Shown here: positions 15,317 to 23,700 of the stretch, piece by piece
How the letters are laid out: each line of letters begins with the position of its first letter
Position numbering within the stretch: the first letter of the stretch is position 1
Assembly (NCBI GenBank): GCA_900553705.1
Contig: USEK01000004.1
Span: 1-28,070, forward strand
Source of the DNA: an uncultured Collinsella sp.
GTDB lineage: Bacteria; Actinomycetota; Coriobacteriia; Coriobacteriales; Coriobacteriaceae
DNA length: 28,070 nt
Direction: 5' to 3'
Position numbers and translations under genes: made by a program
The notes under the pieces: model-generated
Database searches by the model: none
Told to the model about the DNA's origin: nothing
Seen by the model: the letters and a program-made list of their open reading frames with translations, nothing else

Positions 15317-16171
15317 ATGGCTGAACTGCTGAAGGGTGCTCCCGTTGCTCGCGCTTTGACCGAGGAGCTCGTTGCTCGCTGCGTTGCTTTGCGCGAACGC
15401 GGCGTTGTGCCGACGCTGGCCATTGTTCGTGTGGGCGAGCGCGAGGACGACCTGTCCTATGAGCGTGGCGCTCTTAAACGCTGCGAAAAGGTTGGCATCG
15501 AGGCTCGTCGCGTTTTGCTTCCTGCCGACGTCTCGCAGGACGAGCTGCTGGCGGCTATCGAGGGCATTAATGCCGACTTGGCTGTTCATGGCTGTCTGAT
15601 GTTCCGCCCGCTGCCCGCCGGCCTTGACGAGAACGCCGTCGCCGCAGCGCTCGATCCCGCCAAGGACGTTGACTCCATGACGCCGGCTTCGCTGCTCACC
15701 ACGCTTTCGGGACGCGGCGAGGGTTTTGCCCCCTGCACAGCCGAAGCCGTGCTTGCTTTGCTGGATCATTACGGTGTTGAGCTGGATGGGGCCAAGGTCG
15801 CGGTCGTTGGTCGGTCGCTGGTGATTGGCCGTCCCGTTGCCGCCATGCTTACGGCTCTCAATGCCACGGTGACGACGTGCCATACGCATACGCGCGACCT
15901 TGCTGCCGAGTGCCGTGCGGCTGACATTGTGGTTGCCGCCGTTGGACGCGCGCGTACGATTGGCGCGGATGCCGTTCGCGAGGGCCAGACGATCATCGAT
16001 GTTGGCATTAACTGGGATGAGGACGCTGGCAAGCTGGTGGGTGACGTCGATTTTGATGCTGCGGAGCCGGTCGTTAACGCCATCACGCCCGTGCCGGGCG
16101 GCGTGGGGGCTGTGACCACCGCGATTCTCGCCAAACACGTGATTGAGGCGGCGGAGCGTGCATCGAAATAG
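15317..16171 (+). CDS. folD: Methylene-THF dehydrogenase FolD, cyclohydrolase site altered
   Basis: FolD family, 284 aa, ATG 15317 with an AGAGAGGA site. It converts 5,10-methylene-THF and NAD(P)+ to 5,10-methenyl-THF. Family features seen: Y48 of the active site, KDVDS (116-120) with the folate-binding Asp, the Rossmann loop VVGRSLVIGRPVAAML, and TPVPGGVGAVTTAIL near the end. The catalytic lysine, normally four residues after the tyrosine (Y-x-x-x-K), is alanine here (SYERGALKRC, A52). The usual Gln of the LVQLPLP motif is Phe (LMFRPLP, F96). In human MTHFD1 the equivalent Lys56 and Gln100 are needed for cyclohydrolase activity. This protein is therefore probably a dehydrogenase only, with FchA completing the pathway. 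Confidence 0.93.
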   Translation: MAELLKGAPVARALTEELVARCVALRERGVVPTLAIVRVGEREDDLSYERGALKRCEKVGIEARRVLLPADVSQDELLAAIEGINADLAVHGCLMFRPLPAGLDENAVAAALDPAKDVDSMTPASLLTTLSGRGEGFAPCTAEAVLALLDHYGVELDGAKVAVVGRSLVIGRPVAAMLTALNATVTTCHTHTRDLAAECRAADIVVAAVGRARTIGADAVREGQTIIDVGINWDEDAGKLVGDVDFDAAEPVVNAITPVPGGVGAVTTAILAKHVIEAAERASK

Positions 16172-16208
16172 GTGTTTTGGGCTGCTTGAGGGGTTAGCTA
16201 TATACCAC

Positions 16209-16438
16209 GTGGTCAAAAAATGCCAAATATGAGTACTGCTGTCAAGATGGTCACATATGTTTTATGACATTTGGGCTTCCTAGCGATATCCATTATCGTT
16301 AGGAAGCCCATTTTATTGAACCTATGGGGAATAACGCGGTCTCGCTTTTGGACAAATAGGGATTTTCGGCACTCATTACAAGGAAATTTGCTGCTACTAA
16401 ATTGGTGACAGTACTCATATTTGGCATTTTTTGACCAC
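16209..16438. mobile_element. MITE-like element with about 33-bp inverted ends
   Basis: A 230-bp AT-rich island between folD and the dipeptidase. The left end, 16209-16244, and the right end, 16406-16438, are inverted repeats that match over their full length except for a 3-base insertion in the left arm. Both begin GTGGTCAAAAAATGCC reading inward. No transposase is encoded and no clear target-site duplication is seen in the flanks. Base composition differs sharply from the GC-rich neighbours. The element carries a strong terminator (16272-16317). Non-autonomous element is the best reading; a very long structured 3' UTR is the alternative. Confidence 0.7.
16272..16317 (+). terminator. Strong terminator inside the MITE-like element
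   Basis: A 17-bp stem (16272-16288 with 16294-16310, one G-U pair, loop TCCAT) is built on TGGGCTTCCTA and TAGGAAGCCCA and followed by TTTTATT. It ends the fchA-folD message about 100 bases after the folD stop. Confidence 0.85.
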
Positions 16439-16537
16439 AGAGGTCCCGAGGGGGTCTCGAGGGGCCGTGGTTTCGCCCTTTCTGCGCCGAAGCGATACAC
16501 TGTTATCGTTTGATTTCTTCACTCAAGGAGGATGCGC

Positions 16538-18061
16538 ATGCCGTGCACAACGATTCTGGTCGGTAAAAACGCAAGCTACGACGGGTCGACCCTGGTCGCG
16601 CGTAACGAGGACTCGTCCAACGGGGTGTTTGAGCCCAAGCGTATGCGCGTGGTGCATCCCGACGAGCAGCCGCGCGTCTACACGAGCGTCCTGAGTCACC
16701 TGACCGTTGAGCTGCCCGATAATCCCATGCGCTACACGAGCGTCCCCGATGTTGTTCCGGGCCACGGCATCTGGGCCGAGGCCGGTTTCAACGAGCTCAA
16801 TGTGGGCATGTCCGCAACTGAGACGCTCACCACCAATGAGCGCGTTCGCGGCGCCGACCCACTCGTGGACTACGTGCCCGCCAAGGGCAACGAGGGTGAG
16901 GACGGCTATGTGCCGGCGCAGCCTGGTGGCCTGGGCGAGGAGGACATGGTGACCTTGGTCCTGCCGTACGCTAAGTCCGCCCGCGACGGCGTTCGTATCC
17001 TGGGCGACCTGCTCGAGCGCTACGGCACCTACGAGAACAACGGCATCGCCTTTAGCGACGTGGACGAGATCTGGTGGCTCGAGACCATCGGCGGTCACCA
17101 CTGGATTGCCAAGCGTGTGCTCGATGACGCCTATGTGACCATGCCCAACCAGCTGGGCATCGACAGCTTTGATCTGGATGACGCCGAGGGCGCCCAGGCC
17201 GATCACATGTGCTCTGCCGACCTGCGCGCCTGGATGGCCGAGTGGCATCTGGATCTGACGCTGGGCGTCGAGGGCGACGGCCCGGCTGCGGTCTTTAACC
17301 CGCGCGAGGCCTTTGGCTCGCACAGCGACAGCGACCATGTCTACAACACGCCGCGCGCCTGGTACATGCAGCGCTGCCTCAACCCCAGCGACGTGTGGGA
17401 TGGCCCCGACGCCGACTACACGCCCGAGAGCGACGATATCCCCTGGAGCCGCGTGCCCGAGCGCAAGGTGACCATCGAGGACATCAAGTACGTGCTTTCG
17501 AGCCACTACCAGGGCACGGAGTACGACTGCTACGGCAGCAAGGGTACGCCCGCCACGCGCGGCGCCTATCGCCCCATCGGCATCAACCGCAACAGCCAGC
17601 TCGCCGTGCTGCAGCTGCGCCCCTATGCGCAGCCGGCGTATCGCGCCGTGCAGTGGATGGCGTTTGGCTCCAACTCGTTTAACGCGCTCGTGCCGCTGTA
17701 CGCCAATGTCGAGACCATGCCCGAGTACTATGCCGACACGCAGGCTCGCGTGACGTCCGAGAACTTCTACTGGGCCAACCGCCTGATCGGCGCCCTGGCC
17801 GATGTCCGTTTCCACGAGTGCGGTCGTGCGGTCGAGGATTATCAGGAGAAGGTCGGCGGCATGGGCCACAAGCAGATCCATGACGTTGACGCTGCCGTAG
17901 CCGCGCTGCCCGAGGCCGAGGTGCCTGCCGAGCTCGCCCGTGCCAACGAGGAGTTTGCCGAGCGCGTGCGGGTGGAGACCGATGCCCTGCTGGGCAAGGT
18001 CCTCTACACCACGAGCTGTGCCATGAAGAACTCCTTCGCGATGAACGACAACATTAGGTAA
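16538..18061 (+). CDS. pepD: Dipeptidase, peptidase family C69 (PepD type)
   Basis: N-terminal-nucleophile peptidase that hydrolyses dipeptides in the cytoplasm. 507 aa. It begins MPCTTILVGKNASYDGSTL, where C3 is the expected nucleophile exposed after removal of the first residues, followed by the family-typical ARNEDS. The start is ATG 16538, 6 bases after AAGGAGG (16525-16531); the ATG at 16532 abuts that site and is excluded. Other family-like stretches are EAGFNELNVGMSATET, DEIWWLETIGGHHWIAKRV and FGSNSFNALVPLYANV. No signal peptide. It stands alone between the MITE-like element and a hairpin at 18080-18118. Likely a role in using peptides for amino acids. Confidence 0.93.
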   Translation: MPCTTILVGKNASYDGSTLVARNEDSSNGVFEPKRMRVVHPDEQPRVYTSVLSHLTVELPDNPMRYTSVPDVVPGHGIWAEAGFNELNVGMSATETLTTNERVRGADPLVDYVPAKGNEGEDGYVPAQPGGLGEEDMVTLVLPYAKSARDGVRILGDLLERYGTYENNGIAFSDVDEIWWLETIGGHHWIAKRVLDDAYVTMPNQLGIDSFDLDDAEGAQADHMCSADLRAWMAEWHLDLTLGVEGDGPAAVFNPREAFGSHSDSDHVYNTPRAWYMQRCLNPSDVWDGPDADYTPESDDIPWSRVPERKVTIEDIKYVLSSHYQGTEYDCYGSKGTPATRGAYRPIGINRNSQLAVLQLRPYAQPAYRAVQWMAFGSNSFNALVPLYANVETMPEYYADTQARVTSENFYWANRLIGALADVRFHECGRAVEDYQEKVGGMGHKQIHDVDAAVAALPEAEVPAELARANEEFAERVRVETDALLGKVLYTTSCAMKNSFAMNDNIR

Positions 18062-18079
18062 AAGCCGTATTGCAGCGAA

Positions 18080-18118
18080 CGAGCGGGACAAACGCCGTCA
18101 AAGGCTTTGCCCCGCTCG
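18080..18118 (+). terminator. Probable terminator after the dipeptidase
   Basis: CGAGCGGG-A-CAAA (18080-18092) pairs with TTTG-C-CCCGCTCG (18106-18118), interrupted by one mismatch. It lies 18 bases after the stop. The downstream sequence ATTCCTATCTT is only moderately T-rich. Confidence 0.5.
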
Positions 18119-18209
18119 ATTCCTATCTTGGCAGTAAAACGATTTTGTGTCGTTCGCCCAATCTTGGGTACAAGAAGGCCAATGCAGTTGTTCATGATTG
18201 GAGCCAACC

Positions 18210-18626
18210 ATGGTTATGAAACTCGATCAGCTTGTTAACGGTGCCATCAACGTGGGCTTCGGCGCCGCCGCCGTTGCCGTCGAGGGCGGCAAGAAGGTTC
18301 TCGACGACCTCGGTACCAAGGGCGAGCAGGTTCGCAAGGATGCCGGCACCCCCGATATCGCCCGCAGCGTGTCCGATATGTTCGAGCAGGCGGGTGGTAC
18401 CATCTCCGACCTGACCGAGCGCCTGGGCATGCAGGGCGAGACTGCGGCGCAGCGCGTGCTCGACGAGCTCATCCTGGCCCGCGTCCGCGTCATGACCGCC
18501 CCCGAGCGCACGGCCTTTTTGGCCCATGTGCGCGACATCGTCGATTCGGTCGAGGACAACGTAACCTCGGTGCCCGTCGAGTCCGTTGAGCCCGACGATG
18601 CAGAGGACACCGAAGAGGCCGAGTAG
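18210..18626 (+). CDS. Phasin-like helical protein upstream of the UbiB kinase
   Basis: 138 aa from ATG 18210, which has TTGGAG 6 bases upstream. It is mostly helical: an N-terminal segment (LVNGAINVGFGAAAVAVEGGKKVLDDLG) with small residues, then long charged amphipathic helices (SDMFEQAGGTISDLTERLG, AAQRVLDELILARVRVM) and an acidic tail (EPDDAEDTEEAE). The layout resembles the short phasin/PHA-granule-associated family proteins that often precede AarF/UbiB genes; that assignment is inference. No signal peptide. It ends 8 bases before the kinase gene, so the two form an operon and probably act together at the membrane. Confidence 0.75.
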   Translation: MVMKLDQLVNGAINVGFGAAAVAVEGGKKVLDDLGTKGEQVRKDAGTPDIARSVSDMFEQAGGTISDLTERLGMQGETAAQRVLDELILARVRVMTAPERTAFLAHVRDIVDSVEDNVTSVPVESVEPDDAEDTEEAE

Positions 18627-18634
18627 CAGCGCAG

Positions 18635-20398
18635 ATGGCAGATTCCACCACCGATTACAACAATCTAGATCCCTTGGGTGACGAGGCGGCGGTTGTCGAT
18701 GAAGTCGATGCCGCCGTCTCGGGCGCTCGCAAGAAGCCGCGCGCTGTCGATATGGTCCCCGAAGAGCCCGACGCGATGGCGCCGGATGAGGAGTACCAGC
18801 TCACGCCGGCGGGCCGCCGCGAACGCATCGGGCAAATCGTTCGCCTGGTCAAAAAGTACCGCGTGTGGGATAACCTCACGCCGGTGCGCCTGCGCCGTCT
18901 GCTCGAAGAGCTCGGCCCCATGTTCGTCAAGATGGGGCAGATTCTGGCTAACCGCTCCGAGATTTTGCCGCAGCGGTTTTGCGACGAGCTGCGCCGCCTG
19001 CGCTCCGACGTAGAGCCGGTGCCGTATGAGGTGGTGCTGCGTTGTCTGGAAGAGGAGTACGGCCAGCGCTTGGGGCAGATGTTCGACGCGATCGACCCCA
19101 ACCCGCTCGGAAGTGCGTCGCTCGCGCAGGTGCACCGTGCCCGCCTGGTGACAGGTGAGGACGTGGCCGTTAAGGTGCAGCGCCCCGGCGCGCAACAGGT
19201 CATGGCGCAGGACATCGACATCATTCGCTCGGTGGTGCGCATCGTTTCCAAGTTCGTCAACACCGACCAGTTTGTGGACCTGCATGGCGTGGTCGAGGAG
19301 CTGTGGACCTCGTTTCGCGAGGAGACCAACTTTTTGGCCGAGGCCAAAAACCTCAACGACTTCTACGAGTTCCATAAGAGCGTTCATGGCGTGACGTGCC
19401 CTAAATCCTATCTGGACCTGTGCACCGAGCACGTGGTGGTTATGGACTACGTCGACGGCATTTCGATCGCCGATCCTGAACGCTTGGTGGCCGAGGGCTA
19501 TGACTTGGAAAAGATCGGTGCCGCGATTGTCGAGGACTACTCGACGCAGGTGCTCGACGACGGCTTTTTCCATGCCGACCCGCATGCGGGAAACATCATT
19601 CTCAAGGACGGCATCGTCTACTTTATTGACCTGGGCATGGTTGGGCGCATGTCGAGCCACGACCGCGGTATCGTTAAGGACATGATTTTCGCCGTGGCCG
19701 AGGGCGACGTGCCCAAGCTCAAGAACTCGCTTATGCGCTTTGCCGTGACGCGCGGCGATTCTGCCGAGGTCGACCATTCGGCCTTTTTGTCCGACCTGGA
19801 CTTTATCGTCGCCGACTTTGCGGGCCTTGACCTGAAGGATCTGGATATCGGCGAGTTTTTGACCTCGCTGCTAAACCTGGCGCGCAAAAACGATGTTGAG
19901 CTGCCGAGCGTGGTAACGATGTTCGCGCGCGGCATGGTGACGCTCGAGGGTTTGCTGACCGAGTATATGCCCAACGTCAACATGATCCAGATCATCCAGA
20001 CGCACATCAAAAACGAAAAAAGCACCTATGCGCGCATGCGCGAGATGAGCCGCGACTTTGCAGCGAGCAGTTATCGCGCGGCGAAGGGCTCGCTCGAGGC
20101 GGCCGAGTATCTGGGCTTGGCTTCGCGTATGCTTACGCGCGGCCAGCTTAAGGTAAACACGCAGATCATGAGCAGCGATAAGGCGCTGCGACAGCTAGGT
20201 GGGATTATCGACCGCATGTCGATGGCAATTGTGATCGCCGGTCTGTTTATCGGTTCGTCGGTGGTGTACTACGCGCGCATCGAGCCGGTTGTGTTTGGTA
20301 TCCCGGTCATTGGCTTTATGGGCTACGTGAGCGCGCTGGTGCTGGCGCTTATGCTGGGCCGCAATATCTGGCTCAACAGTCACGGCGGCAAGCACTAG
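18635..20398 (+). CDS. ABC1/AarF/UbiB-family atypical protein kinase
   Basis: 587 aa, membrane-anchored at the C-terminus. UbiB-family marks: the KxGQ motif (K99-M-G-Q102 in MFVKMGQILANR), the Ala-rich nucleotide loop (NPLGSASLAQVH, about 156-167), the kinase lysine in VAVKVQRPG (K180), the catalytic HADPHAGN (about 313-320) and FIDLGMVG (about 329-336). Two hydrophobic helices close the protein (AIVIAGLFIGSSVVYYA and IGFMGYVSALVLALML). An acidic, probably disordered stretch of about 60 residues precedes the domain. In other bacteria and mitochondria such proteins support quinone or isoprenoid-lipid biology through ATPase activity. No quinone genes lie nearby, so the target here is unknown. 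Confidence 0.93.
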   Translation: MADSTTDYNNLDPLGDEAAVVDEVDAAVSGARKKPRAVDMVPEEPDAMAPDEEYQLTPAGRRERIGQIVRLVKKYRVWDNLTPVRLRRLLEELGPMFVKMGQILANRSEILPQRFCDELRRLRSDVEPVPYEVVLRCLEEEYGQRLGQMFDAIDPNPLGSASLAQVHRARLVTGEDVAVKVQRPGAQQVMAQDIDIIRSVVRIVSKFVNTDQFVDLHGVVEELWTSFREETNFLAEAKNLNDFYEFHKSVHGVTCPKSYLDLCTEHVVVMDYVDGISIADPERLVAEGYDLEKIGAAIVEDYSTQVLDDGFFHADPHAGNIILKDGIVYFIDLGMVGRMSSHDRGIVKDMIFAVAEGDVPKLKNSLMRFAVTRGDSAEVDHSAFLSDLDFIVADFAGLDLKDLDIGEFLTSLLNLARKNDVELPSVVTMFARGMVTLEGLLTEYMPNVNMIQIIQTHIKNEKSTYARMREMSRDFAASSYRAAKGSLEAAEYLGLASRMLTRGQLKVNTQIMSSDKALRQLGGIIDRMSMAIVIAGLFIGSSVVYYARIEPVVFGIPVIGFMGYVSALVLALMLGRNIWLNSHGGKH

Positions 20399-20449
20399 AG
20401 GCTGCGGCCGTCACCGCATTTTCCTATCGCAAACAATAGCTTTTACCTT

Positions 20450-20477
20450 GGGCTTCGCCTGCGTGCGAGGCCCTTTT
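20450..20477 (+). terminator. Intrinsic terminator of the UbiB-family operon
   Basis: GGGCTTCGC (20450-20458), loop CTGCGT, GCGAGGCCC (20465-20473), then TTTT. The 9-bp stem contains one G-U pair. It lies about 50 bases after the kinase stop. Confidence 0.85.
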
Positions 20478-20490
20478 GCGTGATACCATT

Positions 20491-20518
20491 TTGACGGTAA
20501 TAATCGATGGCCTAGATG
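20491..20518 (+). promoter_or_regulatory. Promoter for the riboswitch operon
   Basis: TTGACG (20491-20496) is a near-consensus -35, with TAGATG (20513-20518) 16 bases on. A second reading is TTGCGT (20476-20481) with AATAAT (20499-20504) at 17 bases. Either would start transcription just before the riboswitch. Confidence 0.45.
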
Positions 20519-20690
20519 GTGGTGCGGAGACGCACGAATGCGCGGTTATCCTGCGCATTTGGGAGAATCGGGGTGCAAGTCCCCAGCTGTACCAGTAACC
20601 GTAATTCCTCTTGGCTCGGGATGCTCGCGTCGCAGATCGGACGACGTGCCCGAGTCGTTAAGGTTAAGTCGGATCGCCTCCCGTCTTGCA
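20516..20690 (+). promoter_or_regulatory. Cobalamin riboswitch
   Basis: The leader matches the B12-riboswitch core: GGGA...GGGGTGCAAGTCCCC (20561-20584) for the GGGAAnnnGGUGnAAnUCC part, then GCTGTACCAGTAACCGTAA for the GCnGnCCCnnACUGUnA part. The 3' conserved box appears as AAGTCGGATCGCC (about 20666-20678), corresponding to AGUCAGGAGACCUGCC. Paired stems TGCG/CGCA and ATGCGC/GCGCAT precede the core. CCTCC at 20677-20681 is complementary to the GGAGG of the downstream ribosome-binding site, so cobalamin binding could block translation. It is expected to repress the two DUF4430 genes when B12 is plentiful. The box matches are imperfect; a covariance-model search would settle it. Confidence 0.75.
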
Positions 20691-20729
20691 TGCGGCTGCG
20701 GCTTTTGCCGCCGGTGTGCATAGGGCTCT

Positions 20730-20742
20730 GGAGGGAAGGGGG
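20730..20742 (+). promoter_or_regulatory. Ribosome-binding region, possible riboswitch target
   Basis: GGAGGGAAGGGGG holds two purine-rich Shine-Dalgarno-like blocks ahead of ATG 20749. Its GGAGG can pair with CCTCC at the 3' edge of the riboswitch. A small GCGGC-TTTT-GCCGC hairpin (20698-20711) lies between them. Confidence 0.5.
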
Positions 20743-20748
20743 ACCCCG

Positions 20749-23700
20749 ATGGGGGAACTCGAGCGCAACATGCGCGATGACGTGGGGCAGCCTCAAGGCA
20801 ACGCTCCAAGTACAGACAATGGGGGACAATTGGATATGTTTGAGGACGAGCGCGAGCGCGTCTCGCATCGCCGTGGCGCAATTGCGCGCGGCGTAGCCAA
20901 GCGCGGCCTGGTGGCATTTCTGGCCTTCGCGATGGCCTTTGGCACCACACCGGCTCAGCTGTGGGCCGAGGGCGCCGAGGGCATTGCCGAGGCTGTGGCT
21001 CAGGCGGCACCGCTTGCCGAGAACGGCTCTGGTGAGTCCGCGACAAGCCCTGCTGCCGACCTCAATGCGAGCGGCATGGTGGCGAATGGGGGCACTGCCG
21101 AGCAAGATGCCACTGCGACAGCTTCGGGCCCTACCGACAAGACTGAGGACGATAGCGCTGCCGGCAATGAGGCACCGGCTGCATCGACGTCCGATGCCTC
21201 GAAGCAGGACACCGCCGTTGTCTCTGCCGCTGGAGAGGCCAAGGCTCAGCCTGCCAAGGCAGAGAGCCAGGAGGTCTCTGCCACGTGCTCCGTCGTCGGC
21301 ACCGACGCCAAGGGCGCCCAGCAGACCTGGGCCGCCGCGCAGCGGATCACGCTGAAGGAGGGCTCGACCGCGGCCGACCTCTCCGAGCAGCTGTTCAAGC
21401 GTGCCGGCCTCAAGGCCGATTACAACCCCAACGGCAGCTGGGGCTGGGCACTCAACTCGATCACGTCGCCCTTCGATAAGGACCGCAAGCTCGGCTACGA
21501 CTCGGCGACCGGCGCGTACTGGCAGCTGTTCGTCAACGGCAGCGCCTCCGAGGTCGGCGCGGGCGGCTACACGCTCAAGGACGGCGACTCCGTCGTCTGG
21601 TGCTACTCGAAGTACGGCGACCCCGCGCCCGAGCAGGTTTCCGTCACGATGGAGATTATTGGCAAAAAGGCCGGGATGGCTCAGCGTTGGACGAGCCCGT
21701 CGACCCAGGTGTTTGTTAAGGGCACGTCGATCAAGGATGCCTCCGCTACCTATTTCGACGCCCTTGGCATCGAGTCCAAGATGTACGACCAATTCGGCTA
21801 TTGGGGTGTCCATAGCCTCGTTTCTCCGCTTGATGGTACCGAGCTGTCCGGCGCTTGGTCGTTCTTTGTCAACGGCGTTCCTGGAACTCAACTCGATAAC
21901 GACTACGTGCTTAAGTCGGGCGATAAGGTCGTTTGGGCTTACGCCCCTGGGGATACTTTGCCCGGTGTCGACAACGTTGTTCTTAATCCGAGCGCTGCAC
22001 GCCCTAACTGGGATAGCGACTGGTCGGGCTTTACAAGTGCCGACAAGGTTACCGACGCACCTGTGCCCACTAAGGATGCAGATGAGAAATGGGTAAGCGA
22101 GCTTAAGACGCGTGCGGACGGCAATAAGGGTGTTTCCGATGCGTTGCTGATCGGTGACTATCTCTATGTGGCAGTTGGTTCTAAATTGCTCAAAAAGGAT
22201 GTCGAGACGGGCAAGACCGTTCTAGAGTCACCTTTGGCTGCTGCAATTGATTCCACCTCACGCATGGTATATACCAATGGTGTTGTGCTTGTTCCGCTTT
22301 CAGGCGGTCGTCTTCAGGCCTTAACGGTTGATGTGCTTGCGACGGTTTGGGTTACCGATGGGTTGCCGGCCGGTCCCGATGGCGCGCAGCAGTCGCTTGC
22401 TTCTGTTTCGGTTCGCGATGGCTATGCCTATTTTGGTACCGCTTCGGCCGATTGGATTGACTCGAGTGACGGCTACCTGCTTTGTGTTCGTATTTCTGAC
22501 GGTAAAGTCATGTGGCAGCACAAGAATGAAAACAGCAAGGGCTATTACTGGGCTGGCATGGCGTTCTCGGGCGACTATGGCGTTATCGCGGATGATTCAG
22601 GCACTGTCAGCACGGTTGATCCTTCGACTGGAAAGACCGTAGCAAAGCTTAAGATCGCCGATCGCGTTCGCGCGAACGTGCTTGTTGATGGGGCTACTGC
22701 TTACGTTGTGAGTGCCGATGGCACGCTCCATAAAATTGCTATCGCTAATGATGGGGCCCTTTCAGAACTGGGTAAAGTTACGTTTGGCAGCAGCTCGACC
22801 TCTACACCCGTGTTTGTCAACGGTAAGATTGTAGTTGGCGGCACGTCGATTGAGTCCTTTATGGGCGGTCCCCAAAACAGTCTTACGAGCCACTATGGTC
22901 AGCTTGCAATTATCGACGCCGATACGCTTACGGTCGATTATTCAATTTATAAGGCAGACGGTAACTTCATCCGCGAGGATTCTTCTGCAAGTGGTTTTAC
23001 GGGCAGCGGCGATGTTAAGTCACAGCCTGTGGTTTCCATTCAAGATGGTCATACCTATGTATACTTTACGTCCAACAATAATCCTGGCGGCATTTATCGC
23101 TATCGCATAGGTGACGAAGAGGCTGAGCTGCTCTATAGACCGTCGGCCGAGAACCAGCAGTACTGCATGTCGTCGATTTCGGTCGGTTCTGATGGTTCAC
23201 TCTACTACGCTAACGATTCGGGCAAGTTGTTCGCGATTAAGGGAAATGGCCAGAAGGTCAATCGCTATACTGTCTCGTTTGACGCAAATGGTGCAGATTC
23301 TATTGTGCTCGATTCCCAACGTATTAAGGCTGGTAAAACTGCTACGGAGCCTGCTGTAAAACCGCGTCGCAAGGGCTATACCTTCGGCGGTTGGTATACC
23401 GATGAGGCGTGCACGCAAGCGTATGACTTCAGTACGCCGGTGACGGCCGATCTGACGCTGTATGCCAAGTGGACCAAGAATGCCACCAATTCTGGTGACA
23501 ATGGCGGTTCTGGCTCCAGCGGCGGCAGCGGTTCTGGTACTGGTACCGGCACGGGCACTGGTACGGGTTCCGGCGCTGGTTCCGGCTCTAAGGGCCCGCA
23601 GGCCGGCGGCACTATCGCCCCGGGTCAGAAGCCGGTGACCAAGACGACGGTGTCGACCAAGACCGAGACCAAGGAAAACAAGTCCGACAAGAAGGGCTCC

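Noticed and set aside
16213..16500. Minus-strand ORF across the MITE-like element
   Set aside because: It is generated by the inverted ends and flanking sequence, has no ribosome-binding site and crosses the element boundary.
20555..20690. Group II intron end
   Set aside because: GGGGTGCAAGTCCCC resembles intron motifs, but the B12-core elements occur in order and the downstream genes are DUF4430; no intron-encoded protein is present.
20512..21891. Long minus-strand ORF opposite the riboswitch and DUF4430 gene
   Set aside because: Shadow frame; the plus strand has the riboswitch, signal peptide and recognised domains.
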